Positions 11,338 through 22,494 of a DNA stretch of 64,000 nucleotides are shown here, piece by piece. A program made the translations under genes and the position numbers. Position 1 is the stretch's first letter, and each line of letters begins with the position of its first letter. The DNA comes from Proteles cristata cristata (taxonomy: Eukaryota > Chordata > Mammalia > Carnivora > Hyaenidae), in contig JAESUZ010002601.1 in NCBI GenBank assembly GCA_017311185.1, forward strand, positions 930,001 to 994,000, written 5' to 3'. The notes under the pieces are model-generated. The model was given only the letters and a program-made list of their open reading frames with translations. It ran no database searches and was not told the DNA's origin.

Positions 11338-11565
11338 GGAGCGCCTGGGTGGCTCTGTTGGTTAAGCGTCCAACTTCGGCTCAGGTCATGATCTCACAGT
11401 TCATGGGTTTGAGCCCCGCATCAGGCTCTGTGCTGACCACCAGCTCAGAGCCTGGATCCTGTTTCAGAATCTGTGTCTCCCTCTCTCTCTGACCCTCCCT
11501 CGTGCTCGCTCTCGCTCGCTCGCTCTCTCTCTCAGAAATAAATTTTAAAAACATTAAAAAAAAAC
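11338..11565 (+). repeat. CAN SINE, young-looking subgroup
   Basis: Carries the same linked changes as the 10,004 and 36,196 copies: 'ctgaccaccagctcagagcc', 'tctgaccctccc' and 'tctcagaaataaa'. Its body has a (CTCG)n stretch. The duplication 'aaatcctgcatt' / 'aaaccctgcatt' flanks it at 11326-11337 and 11566-11577. Confidence 0.96.
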
Positions 11566-11577
11566 AAACCCTGCATT

Positions 11578-12422
11578 AAGTGCAGTCATATCTATGAACC
11601 ATGAAATCCCTACAAAAGTCTGATTTAACTAGCATTCAACCTCATGCTAAAAGGAAAGTTTCCACTTGTGATCAAAAAATAGCTTTGTTCTTTGTTTTCT
11701 TTTTTTTCCCCCTCCCTCCACTGCCAACGTTTATGGTCAAGCCATGGGGTTTGCTGAGGTCACAGACGACAGAAGAGGCAGCGCAATAGGTTTCACCTAC
11801 TGTGAGTGAGGGTCCTAGTCAAGGCCACACCCACAAGATCCCTTCAATGGGCATTCTCTCCCATTCTTAGCTGTTGGTTTTTCCCTAGAACTGATTGTAC
11901 TTCAATATTTCCTAATCCTATAACTAATAGTCAGATCCAGTTGACAAGGGAGATGTGGTTCAAATTCAATTATTTAATAGTGATGATGACCATGAGTGTT
12001 TCCCATTTACAGAGAAATTTGCAGTAGTTAAAGGATTCCTTCTACATACAGGAACACTCTAAGTAGCTGCACTTGACAGAAAACTATAAAAACTGGAGTC
12101 CAGAGTTTAAATGGTGTACGTGCAGTCACATAAAGGAGAAGCTCAGTCCCAAGGAATTTTACTCCAGATCCAGTGCTCTTTATGCCACGCAGGTTTACAA
12201 AGGAGAGTTGGATTCTCTAAGTAGAGAATCCTCAAAGTTCCCTTTCATTAATAAAGCTATTGAATTGTAACAGCCTCCTATTTCCCATGGAAAGATGCAT
12301 GGGGTTTCAAAAAATCAGTTGATAAATCCATTTTGATATACAGCCCACCACCAATGAGGACTATTAATATTCTGGCAGTGAGGGTTGCTTATTTTCCCTC
12401 AGTTTGAAAGTGCAAGTTATAA
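11578..12422. other. No recognised feature
   Basis: Unique-looking intergenic sequence with short chance ORFs only. Confidence 0.45.
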
Positions 12423-12442
12423 CAAAAAAAAAAAAAAAGAGG

Positions 12443-12643
12443 CGGTGCACCTGGGTGGCTGAGTTGGTTAAGCATCCAACTTCAGATTAGGTTTCTCAAT
12501 TTGTGAGTTCAAGCCTCACATCAGCACAGAGCACAGAGTCTGGAGCCTGCTTCAGATTCTGTGTCTCCCTCTCTGGATGCCCCTCTCCTGTTCTCTCTCT
12601 CCCTCTCAAAAATAAACAAAGATTAAAATATTTTTTAAAAAAA
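12443..12643 (+). repeat. CAN SINE
   Basis: Head 'gtgcacctgggtggctgagt', a diverged B-box region, CT body and 'aaaaataaacaaagatt'. An A-run of about 16 bases lies immediately upstream of the head as well as the usual A-rich tail downstream. 'tgcaagt' repeats on both sides. Confidence 0.92.
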
Positions 12644-13361
12644 TGCAAGTGCACCTAGAGAAGTCATCGTGACTTGACCAGGGGTGTTGTTAGAAAGTCC
12701 TGGCAATCTCAAAAGCTACTTTGAACCTGCTGTTTTTAGGTAAAATGACAGTTCAGGTATACTAGAGTTACCAAAAAGCGTTAGCTTTTGCAAACTTAAG
12801 TGTTTTTTTGTTTTGCTCCTTTTTTGCTTTAGAGAGACTACTTGATAGCTCACCTGAGCGTCCTCCTGTGTCTCAAGCACACTGGGGGTGTGTGTGGTAA
12901 ATTCAGCAGAGTCCCTTCTCTAGGCAAGGGGTGATAACCATGGCTTCATTGAGGGCACCAGTGTAACCAGATCCAGAACCAGCTGTTCGGGTCAGCAGAG
13001 AAGAAATAACAAATGGTTGTGATTATCACTCCCTAATGCATTTGCACAGATTAGCTAATTAGGTACATATCCTCCTGGAAAGCAGAGAACTTTGTCTAAG
13101 GACCTGAAACTCTTGATGAGTGCATGACCACTGGAGGATTAGGAATGTTGGGGGAGGGCAGAGAAGTAAGGAAAAAATGTGCTCCAAGGATGGACTTTAC
13201 CTCCTAAATTTTGCTTTGGTCCACCCTTAGTGACAAGGTCTGAGCTATACATGAGTTTATGTCAGCTGGGATCATCTGAATGAATGGTCCATCTAACTCA
13301 GCACATAGCAGATTGTGAGAAGAGCTCTAAACACAGATTCTATGCCTTGAAACTGAGCGTA
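12644..13361. other. No recognised feature
   Basis: Unique-looking sequence; no exon, RNA gene or nameable repeat. Confidence 0.45.
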
Positions 13362-13492
13362 GTTCCTGGACCAGCAGTATCCTCTAGAAGATTCTAGAAA
13401 GGCAGAATCTTAGGCCCCACCCCAGGCCTATAGAATCATAATCTGAACTTTAAGATTCCCAGCTCCCTCGAAATCTGAAAAACACTGGCATA
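13362..13492 (+). mobile_element. MER20-like hAT remnant
   Basis: 'ttcctggaccagcagtatcc', 'cttaggccccaccccaggcc' and 'ctgaaaaacactgg' follow MER20 in order. A central part is shortened. Confidence 0.78.
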
Positions 13493-13594
13493 AAGGAACC
13501 TAAAAAGTAAAATACTTATTTTTCTCTAATTTTAAGAATGACGAAAACAATGGCTTTCAAATCCTACAGATCATCCAGGAGAACAACATTTTTC

Positions 13595-13965
13595 CTTTTT
13601 GTTCTTGACCTTCCCTGTCCATGTGCTTGTAGTCAGAGCCTCATGTATAGTTATTAGTGTGTCTATCAGCCGCTGGATGGCTGCAATGTCTATTGCTCAC
13701 CGTGTAGAGCCCCAGCGTCTGGCAGGGTGCCTAGGACATAACAGGTGTGTAACATGGTGTTCACGAGGTCCAAAGTCCCGGCCCTGCCACAAGCCTCCAT
13801 GGATCTGTAAGATAAAACTAAGAAATCACATCCCTCAGAGGGTTATAGTGAGTAGTAAATGAACAGATTCAGGGAACATACTTAGGACTACACCTGACAC
13901 ATAATAGCTGTACTTATGTGGTAACTGTGTTCATGCGTTCAATAAATATTGAACAAATGAATGAA
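13595..13965 (+). repeat. L2/MIR-like old repeat
   Basis: Phrases such as 'tctggcagggtgcctaggac', 'acctgacacataatagctgt' and 'caataaatattgaacaaatg' with a final 'aatgaatga' are the usual 3' signatures of L2. The family split between L2 and MIR within the block is unclear. Confidence 0.55.
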
Positions 13966-14109
13966 CAGGAACTACATATAAAAAAAACTTGAGAAGGTTA
14001 AAACTTGGTCTCTGTTGCTTCAAAAATATGAAATTGAATTTTAAAATGCAAAGAAAGCCTGACATGGGGGAAGAAAAAAGGGGAGTGGGTCAGAACCAAT
14101 CTATAGGAA

Positions 14110-14215
14110 AGCATGTGATTTGAACTTGGAAGACCAGAGTTTGGGGTCCAGCTCTGTCCTTATTCAGCTGTGTGACCTCCTACAGTAAGCTCCTGTGATT
14201 GATGATCTCTTTAGG
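14110..14215 (+). repeat. MIR fragment
   Basis: 'tgaacttggaagaccagagt' and 'cagctgtgtgacctcct' match the central core of MIR. Confidence 0.65.
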
Positions 14216-14708
14216 GGTTAGGCCAAAAATGGTTTTGTATCTGACTGAGTGAGAGGACAAGGGCCGCCTTGCTCATGGTTGTATCCCTACATCTCTGCTC
14301 AGAGACCTTGCATGATGTGTTCAATTGGATTGGAGCATGCCCTCTCACTGGGGACAAAAATTAGATATTACAATGGTTTGTGGCCATCTAAGCCTCAACC
14401 TAACAGACAAAATATATTTTTGCTATTTTTGGTAGTATTTAATTTCTTTGAGGTAGAGGGAGGTGACCAGGAGGGAATGTCTAAAAAGGCTCCTTGGAAG
14501 GCAGAGAGTGAGGGGAGCCATCCAGGAAAAACTGATTTAGATGGCTCTGCAACTCCATAGTGGATGAGCGTTTCTAAGGAAGGAAAATCAAGGAGCGAAA
14601 CGCAGTAGCCAAAAGGCAAGCACAGTGAACCCGTGGAGAAAGAACTGAGATTTCAAGATCTGGGTGAGATGATCTGTGTGAAACATTTTTATAAAATGGA
14701 GAGCCATA

Positions 14709-15250
14709 CTCTTACTGGGTGCTGCCTGCAGAGGTGGCAGCCATCTCCTATTTGGGGTCCTGGCCACCCTGAGACCTCTGGTGAAGCCCAGGATTGTTAA
14801 AAAAAAAAAAAAAAAAAGGGGGGGACAAAGAAATTCGTCCGGCACCGACGGTCAGACCGATGTGTCAAAATTAAGCACAATTGGTAGAAACCCAGAGGCA
14901 CTGACCATAGGGAACACAGAAGATTCAAGGGCCGGACCTTGTGCCCAACATTGACTACAGGAGCAACAAGGAAATGAAGCACATTGTCTCCAGTGCCTTC
15001 CAGAAGCTTCTGGTCCACAACATCAAGAAGCTTTCAGTGCTGCTGATGTGCAACAAATCTTACTGTGTAGAGATTACTCATAACGTCTCTTGTAAGAACC
15101 ACAGAGCCATTGTGGAAAGAGCAGTCCAGCTGGCTATCAGTCACCAATCCTAATGCCAGGCTGTCCAGAAAAGAAAAGAAAATAACAGCTTATGTGCATG
15201 TTGTATTCATGTTAATACACCATAGAACTACACCAAAAAAAAAAAAAAAA
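14709..15250 (+). pseudogene. RPL32P: RPL32 processed pseudogene
   Basis: A retrocopy of the mRNA for 60S ribosomal protein L32. The 5' UTR ('gaggtggcagccatctcct'), coding region and 3' UTR are joined without introns and followed by poly-A. The start codon has become CTG (14,760-14,762). The lysine-rich stretch after 'GTGAAGCCC' has grown into 19 A plus 7 G (14,799-14,824), which shifts the frame. From 14,941 the frame reads [10 protein letters not shown]...LLMCNKSYC..., typical of L32, but the C-terminus shifts to ...LAISHQS and stops at 15,153. A 16-bp near-match duplication ('aaaatggagagccata' / 'aaaatgaagagctata') flanks it at 14,693-14,708 and 15,249-15,264. These are hallmarks of L1-driven retroposition. 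It is not expected to make a protein. Confidence 0.95.
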
Positions 15251-15264
15251 AATGAAGAGCTATA

Positions 15265-18179
15265 GACCTGCGTAATTGTGGAAAGAAAAGGTTTTAAGAA
15301 ACATTTCAAGTTGGGTATTTTGCCCGGATTTAGTTCTTATAATAGATTGGGGCTTGTTTCCCCAGACTCTGCAACCGACCCACCCAAGTTTCATCCATGA
15401 CAACATAATTTGTACTTCCTTTCTGGAGCTTCACTAGATTCCAGGTGAGTGGAATTTAGCATAAATTTCCCCATTAAATAATTATTGAGCCAGCCCCCAA
15501 ATATTGTATAAGTGGATCTCCCCTAGAAAACCCCACAGTAGGGCCCCCCAAAACAGTGTTGGCGATGGTCAAATGAGCATTACGGGATGCACAACAGCCA
15601 CAACCAGAAAACTTGGGGGGTTGAGGCTAAGCAAATAATCCTGCATATTTCAAGAAGTTTCACCCACTTAACACTTCTAACAGACTGCTGAAAATCTTCC
15701 CACCCAACACTATAACTGGACAATGGCTCTCCATCTTTAGAGAGAAGTCTTAGCAACCCTTCCTACCTGGTGTCATAACAATATTCTTACCATGGCCAAA
15801 GTCTTACTTAGATCCCCTGTTACCCTTCCAACAGTTCTGTAACTGTATTTCTTCTTGGGATGGTCAAAAGAATGAGACTATAAAGATAGGACACACGTAA
15901 AGGGAGGATTTCGTTTCCACTATAACCCAAACCCTAAATTCGGATGCTGGGCTCTTGAAGTGAATCTGATACCATTCACTGTGCTACTTTCCTTATTCAT
16001 GAACATTCTGCTACATTTTATTAGCAGTCAACCTGTGAAGAAAGGAGCTGTTTTTCCATTCCAAATGTTTTCAAGGATATCTGATTAAAAACAGATGAAA
16101 GGATAGTGAAGTCATGTAATTATTAAGAACCTTTCACAGAATTAATACACGTGGTATTTCTCATGTCGTTTCTCAGGTCTGTCTTCTTAATTTTTCTTTC
16201 ATGCCTTTAGCTCTGTGGATGGTCTATTCTAGAATAGAAAGGGCACTCTCCAATTATTTTAATCCTGATTCACATAGGAAGCAGCAGATGGATAAAGGAA
16301 GATTCTAAGAGGGGGCTGAGGCTCTGTACGAAAATAACTGAATTTCTATTTTATTATAGCTATGACTTAAGACAGTTTGGGGGGATTATATTTTATTTTT
16401 ATAGAAGCCTAAATCTCACAACCAAAAGAAGTTTATAACATCATTACCATTCTTAATGTATACCACCAAAATCCCTTTATCTGCCAGCTGTAATTTTTCA
16501 GAAGCGCTTAAATATACAATATGGGTCATTTTGTAGTCTGCCTTCCTTAAGGAGAGGAATGCGTTGTACCACACTCAGTGCCCAAGATTCAGTGTAATTT
16601 GACCTCCTTTACTTGCCAGATAATCTCCTTTGGTTTTGGTTTCCCTGGTGTGTGCTCAGCTCTGTGCTTCCCGGCAGTCATGCCTCTGGGTCCCCTGAGA
16701 TAGTCGAACTGGGCCGGCTCTTGGCCTCCATCAGCTGCTCTGGGGAAGGCCCTGAGTCCAACCAACCAAACTGAGGCCGCTGATTGAGGTGGTGCTTGGC
16801 AGAGGCAGGGCTCTTGAGAAGGCTAATATGGAGTAGGATCAGCCTAAGGATTAACAGCCTGTGACTTTCTGTTAATGCTTACATTCTGCTTTATTCCTAG
16901 AAAGCTGTGGACCTCCCACACTAAAGCATGTGATCTATAACTGGAGTGATTCAATATCTCCAAGCAGCCCCGGGAGTTTGGAACTGAGGATACACCTCAT
17001 TCTGAAGGTCCAAAGATCCCTTGGCCCTTCCCCTGAGGGGAAAACCTATTCACGTCCCAACAGCGTTCCTTTCTTAGAAAGGAAAGCCAGAAGCACCCGA
17101 AGAGGCAATGACTCCCATCTTTTTTGTGCAGAGAACGCTATAACCCTTGCATTGATCAGAAGCCTCACTGGCTAGATATAGGACACTGAAGAAAGAGTAA
17201 GATCTTTTAATCGTGGGGCATGACTAGAAAATCTTTACAACCCCTTCTTGGTTCTGATACCTCTTAGGCACCTGTGGCGTTATGGTCAGACATGGAAGCA
17301 GTCTTTAGAGGCGACTCTCAAGCCAGGACAGATGTTCTACGTCCTACACATAGGATGCCAGAATTCCGAGTTTGTTCAAAGAGGATTTGAAATTTCTAGA
17401 GGACGAGAGAAAATGGACTTTTATAGCAGCTGAGAGTGTGCTTTGTTAAAGAGTTTGGCTGTGTCGTGACTCTTATTCTAACAAAGATACTTGCTCTCTT
17501 CAGTTAAAACCAGCAGGCCCAGAGAAAGTGGCTGGCTCACTTCTGAGAAACTGCCTAACGCTTAAAATAGGAAGAGTAGAAGTCAACATGGTCTCTCCTA
17601 AAGTGAAAGAAAACTCTCCAAGCTCATTCTTTTTTTTTTTTTCCAGTTTATTTCTGCAAGCTCATTCTTGTGTAGGGGTGGTTGCAGGTGTGCGCTTCTT
17701 TAGTGTGACTCAATTTAGAATACAGAACACCTGCCTTGCATCCACAAGAACCGCCGGAGATGAAATGCTAGCCCTAGGCCAGGAAGGGTCGGAATTTTTG
17801 GAAATTCTTGGATAACATGAACTTGAAGGCAGGAGAGATCATTTCAAAAATGGAGAGCATATCAAACTGCTACTTAGAAGTTAGTTCTGGTTTTGAAGAT
17901 ATTTGTGTCAATATTTTGACTTGAAATGAAAGTTTGTAAAGGTTAACTTGGAAAAGGGGGATAATAGAGAATTCTAAGATAGGCAGGATTGGGCTGTCAG
18001 CAGTGGTTTCTGAATGTTAGAATCATGTGTGAGATATTTTTTCTTGGATCTGTGCAAAGTGGGACAAACTCCCAACCCCATCTTGCCCACTCTCTTGGGG
18101 CTTTTGTTCTTCTCTGAAAAGATAAGAAAATGAGAGAGATTCCTGCTCAATTATAGTTACTGGCCAATCTTTTTTAAAT
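15265..18179. other. 2.9 kb without recognised features
   Basis: No carnivore SINE and no repeat family I can name across this block. There is a poly-T run at about 17,630-17,642. Short ORFs (for example 16,930-17,175 and 17,528-17,815) show no protein family and no paired splice sites. Confidence 0.4.
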
Positions 18180-18301
18180 TAAGCTTTTTGTTTCTAGATC
18201 ATTGTACATTAACATGTACTTGTAAGGAACAATATGGAGTGAGCTCTCTCTCTTATGTACCCTTTATTCCGTTCTCCCCCTCAGGGGTAACATCTTACAA
18301 A

Positions 18302-18492
18302 TTTTTATGTTGGTCATTTTGGCATTGGGGGGTTGGGTACAGGGCAGAGAGCGAAAGGGAGAGAGAATCACAAGCAGGCTCCATGCTGCCCATGCAGAAC
18401 CCAACAGGGGACTCTATCCCATAACTAGGAGATGACAATCAGAGCCAAATCGAGTGATGGACACTTAACTGACTGAACCACCCAGGTACCCC
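18302..18492 (-). repeat. CAN SINE nested in L1 (diverged)
   Basis: The (GA)n body 'gggcagagagcgaaagggag' and head complement 'ctgactgaaccacccaggta' are clear; the poly-T side has decayed. A near-match 'aacatcttacaaa' / 'aacagcttacaaa' flanks it at 18,289-18,301 and 18,493-18,505. Confidence 0.85.
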
Positions 18493-19010
18493 AACAGCTT
18501 ACAAACTTACAACATCACCACTAGGATATTGACACTGATACATGTTCAAGGTACAGAACATTTCTATCACAAGGATGTCTCATGTTGCCCTTTTATAATT
18601 ACCCCCCCTTCCTGCCTCTCCTCCTTCTCTCCCCTTCCACCCCCACAACCATTAATCTGTGCTCCATTTCTACACTTTTCTCATTTCAAGACTGTCAGAT
18701 AAATGTAATCATACAGTATATGACCTTTCAGGATTGCCTTTTTTCACTCATGATAATTCCCTGGAGATTGATCTAAGTTGTTTTGTATCAATCATTCACT
18801 TATATTGCTAAGTAGCTTTCCATGGTAAGGATGTACCACAGTTCGATTATCCGTTAACCTGTTGAAGGACATATGGGTTGTCTCTGGCTTTTGGCTACTG
18901 CTTAAACAAAACAAAACTGCTCTAAACACAGGTTTTAATTTGTCTGGGAAAATGCCTAGAGGTACAATTGGTGGGTTGTATGGTAGTTGCATGTTAAACA
19001 AAACAAATGT

Positions 19011-19220
19011 GGGCACCTGGGTGGCTCAGTTGGTTGAGCGTCTGACTTTGGCTCAGGTCATGATCTCACAGTTCATGAGTTCAAGCTCCATGTCAGGCGT
19101 TCTGCTGTCAGCCTGTCAGCACAGAACCTGCTTCAGATCCTCTGTCCCTCTCTCTCTGCCCCTCCCCCAGCTTACACTCTGCTGTAAGCTGAGTGTAAAA
19201 AAAAAATAAAAATAAAAAAG
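19011..19220 (+). repeat. CAN SINE nested in L1
   Basis: Head 'ggcacctgggtggctcagtt', tRNA half, CT body and an A-rich tail. The perfect 16-bp duplication 'taaacaaaacaaatgt' flanks it at 18,995-19,010 and 19,221-19,236. A small inverted repeat, 'cagcttacactctgctgtaagctg', sits near its 3' end. Confidence 0.95.
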
Positions 19221-19780
19221 TAAACAAAACAAATGTTTGGCACAGTAGTAGAACCTTTCTGCATTCTTACAAGTGATATGACTGTTTGTTCACATCCTCA
19301 TCAGTATTTCATGTTGTCATCATTTTAGCCATTCTGCTAAGTGTGCAGTGATATCTCCTTATGGGTTTCAATTTTCACCCACATAGTTACTAATGTTAAA
19401 TATCATTTCATGTGCTTATTAACTATTTATATGTCCTCTTCAGATAAATGCCTGTTCATGTCTTTTGCCCACTTTCCAACTGAATTTTTTTTCTGCTTTA
19501 AGAACTCTATATATTCTAGAAACTAGTCCTCTTATGCTTTGCAAGTATTTTCTTAGTTTATACCTTTACTTATATCCAACTCACAGGGACAAAAGTTTTT
19601 AATTTTGATGAAACCCAGTGTTAACTTTCCCTTTTATGGAACGTATTTTGCTATCAAGGCTGAGGATTCTTTGCCAGGTCCTAGGTCTCAAAGGTTTTCT
19701 AGGTTTTTCATAGTTTTCTATATTGTATTTATACTGTGCTCCATTTTTAGTGTTTACATAAGGTGTGAAACTTATGAATA

Positions 19781-21335
19781 AGAACTGCTTTGCTGCTGTC
19801 ACACATCACAGAAAACACTGTCTCACCTGCCACCCCCACCAGTGGGGGAACCTGAGCCTCCACCCTTGCAAGGCTGTGCCTTATTGAGCACTTATCTGCC
19901 AAGAGCAGAGCAAAGATTGTCCATGGGTTTCAAATCTATGGCAAAGGCCTGGCTTTTACAATGGTATGCTATGGATGAAAGGTTGAGCAGACACTAGAGT
20001 CCATCAGACTCTTAGAAAGGGTTACTTTCTAGATGCATGATATGGACATCTTGCACCACTACCCTGAACCTCAGCTTCTTAATTGGTATTAAGACTTTGA
20101 ACACTAAATTAGATAAAATGTATAAATGATTGGTGTACAGTTTTCAGTAAATGATCCCATTCAAACTGATCCATTACAGCTGTTGAAAAATGTGCAATGG
20201 GTCATTGTCAGACACAGAAAAAGGCCAATTGTATACAGCCAATCCTGAATTTTCTAAGGGCGAATTATCTAGTTTATAGGTAAACTAGGAACTTTTGTAC
20301 TCTTGCTTCTTAGCTAGGTGGCCAATACTTTCCCTGGTAACATAGCTAAATAGGGCAAATGAAAATTTTACTGTAATTCAGTTAATTGCTGGAAGATTGG
20401 AAGACTTAGGAAAATGACATGGGGGGAAGGTTTTTTATCTGATTTTTTAAAATCAGCTATCATTAAATTTATGGAAAGATGTGAAATAGCTATGAAATTA
20501 AACTCTGTTCTAAATTATGTAAAGAAATTCTACTTATTCTTTTAGAAGAAAAAAAAGTTATTTCCTCAGAGTTCAGTCCTTAAGACCATGTATATTAAAT
20601 TTTCTGATATTTTTTTAGACAAACCAAATTAACAAATGCCTTTTAAGCTCCCGTACTGAATAGTATAACACTGAAAAATCAGCTCTTACCTTTACTTATA
20701 TACTCTCAGCACCTCTTATCCTACTGTCTTGTTTATATTTTTTTCTTCTACTATCTTGCCGTCTTCACTTTCTCTTACAGAAAAGGTGTAAAATGCCTCC
20801 CTCCTTTCTTTAAAAAAAAATCTCCAAGCAACATCTCCAGAACTATGTCTAGGATTAATCACATTGCATCAGATAAGCCACAAATACTTTATTTTTATGC
20901 AATTGACTTTTTGAAAAAACAAGTAAGCACCAAAGGCATTTGTGTTTTCTGTTCCAGGACCATTTCAGAAGAGCAATGTGCAGGGTGAGGGCCTAGGTGG
21001 GAGGCAGCAGTCATTTCTGACTTGTTTCTTGGGGTGGTGAAAAGACCACATCAGATGTGCACATAGACATATTGGGTCTTTTTTAGCAGCATCAGCTTGA
21101 GCCATAAACTGTCTCCCCAGTAACCATCCACTCCCCACCGTGACACTGTACCCTCAAATCTGGAAGAGATACATTTCTTAGCCTCATGAATTAGATCTGT
21201 CCTTCATCAGTTTACTCTTATTACATAGTGAGAGCATGTTTTGAAGAGAAATAGCTAATTGACATAAATTAGGATTTGTTGGTGTATATATTTTTAAGAT
21301 GGATCCTGGCATTGTTTAGAATGACTGTCCTCTTA
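19781..21335. other. Mostly no recognised feature; weak MIR
   Basis: A weak MIR-like segment is visible at about 20,035-20,165 ('acctcagcttcttaattggt', 'agtaaatgatccc'). The rest is AT-rich and unique-looking. Confidence 0.4.
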
Positions 21336-21350
21336 AAAATCTTCTGACTA

Positions 21351-21616
21351 GGGGTACCTGGGTGGCTCGGTAAGTAAAGCATCTGACTTTGGCTCGGGTC
21401 ACAATCTCAAGGTTATTGAGTTCCAGCCCTGTATCAGGCTTTCTGCGGTCAGCAGGAAGGCCCCTTCTGATTCTATCTCCCGATCACTCTGTGCTTTTCC
21501 CTCAGCCATGTGTGTGTATGTGTGTGTGTGTGTGCATGCGTGTGCACATGTGTGTGTGCGCACGTGCACACACGTGCACCTATTCACACGCTCCCTCAAA
21601 AAATGAATAAACTATT
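21351..21616 (+). repeat. CAN SINE with (GT/GC)n body, host of a second SINE
   Basis: Head 'ggggtacctgggtggctcgg'. The usual CT-rich body is replaced by about 70 bases of alternating purine-pyrimidine (GT, GC, CA) at 21,512-21,580. Its A-rich tail is interrupted by the SINE at 21,617-21,835 and resumes to about 21,854. The original duplication 'aatcttctgacta' / 'aatatcttttgacta' flanks the whole composite (to 21,350 and 21,872). Confidence 0.9.
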
Positions 21617-21835
21617 GAGGCACCTGAGTGGCTATGTTGGTTGAGCATCTAACTTAAACTCAGGTCATGAACTCACTGTTCATGGGTTTGAGCCCTATGT
21701 AGGGCTCTTTGCTGACAGCTCAGAGCCTGGAGCCTGCTTTGGATTCTCTGTCTCTTGCTCTCTATGTTCCTCCCCTGCTTGGCCTGTCTCTCTCTTTCAA
21801 AAATAAAGATTTTTTTATAATTTAAAAAAAATTTT
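21617..21835 (+). repeat. CAN SINE inserted in the tail of another SINE
   Basis: Head 'gaggcacctgagtggctatg', tRNA half, CT body and A/T-rich tail. The 18-bp duplication 'aaaaatgaataaactatt' matches on both sides (ending 21,616 and at 21,836-21,853), so it entered the tail of the 21,351 copy later. Confidence 0.94.
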
Positions 21836-21915
21836 AAAAATGAATAAACTATTTAAAAATATCTTTTGACTATAAGAATCAGCCTGTGTTGACACTAGAT
21901 CTGAAACCTGAAATA

Positions 21916-22054
21916 GGGGCCACCTAGGTGGCTCAGTCGGTTAAGCATCTGACTCTTGATCTCTCTGCTCAGGTCTTGATTCTCAGGGTGGTGAGTTCAA
22001 ACCCCACATTGAACTCTGTGCAAGGCATGGAGCCTACTCTAAAAAAATAAAATA
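21916..22054 (+). repeat. Short-form CAN SINE
   Basis: 'gccacctaggtggctcagtc', 'ggtgagttcaaaccccacat' and 'ggagcctactctaaaaaaat' with no CT body. A near-match 'aaacctgaaata' / 'aaacctgcaaata' flanks it at 21,904-21,915 and 22,055-22,067. Confidence 0.88.
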
Positions 22055-22432
22055 AAACCTGCAAATAAGCTGAAGTTTAAGGAAGTTTGATGTTGGCCTT
22101 TGATACCCCAGTAGAGGCCCTGCTTCCTGCTAATACATGAGTTTTCATTACATCAGACTATCAGGGAGAAAGGTGAAAAAATAAATTACTTTCATTAAAA
22201 TGACATACTAAATATTCACAAACCATCATTAACCTAAAAATTGATCTAAAGTATAGATGGAGAGCCCTCTTGCTTGCCTAACTTAATCTCTCTCCTATGG
22301 TAAAACCAACTGTATTTTGTTACTGTGCGTATGTTTTGATGTCCCTTTTCACTGCTAACCACACCCAACGAACTCTTTGCTCCTATGTTTTCATCCCATT
22401 AAATGTTCTTTTTCTTTTTTTTATTATCCCAG

Positions 22433-22494
22433 AATCCCACTTCTCACCGGTCCAGTTCATCTCGACAGCCAGGGAGAGAGCCTGGATGCTCAAG
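22433..22494 (+). other. Candidate spliced exon (possible alternative MAPRE2 5' exon)
   Basis: A 62-base segment preceded by a strong polypyrimidine tract and acceptor ('ttctttttctttttttttat', then 'tatcccag') and followed by a near-perfect donor ('CAAG|gtaagg'). It is GC-richer than its AT-rich surroundings. Its first frame is open and reads NPTSHRSSSSRQPGREPGC-S. It leaves two bases ('AG') for the next codon, as MAPRE2 exon 1 does. It could be an internal or untranslated 5' exon of a longer MAPRE2 transcript, or a chance pseudo-exon. No first exon or promoter belonging to it was recognised upstream. Confidence 0.35.

Larger units (their letters stand above)
18180..19780 (-). mobile_element. 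Old L1 fragment, reverse, with two nested SINEs
   Basis: On the minus strand this is an old L1 3' end. The plus-strand phrases 'gtacagaacatttctatcac', 'tcatttcaagactgtcagat', 'ttaatttgtctgggaaaatg', 'ttagccattctgctaagtgt' and 'tttgatgaaacccagtgtta' are complements of L1 3' UTR/ORF2 sequence in reverse order. It is interrupted at 18,302-18,492 and 19,011-19,220. The right boundary is approximate and no reading frame is intact. Confidence 0.8.
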
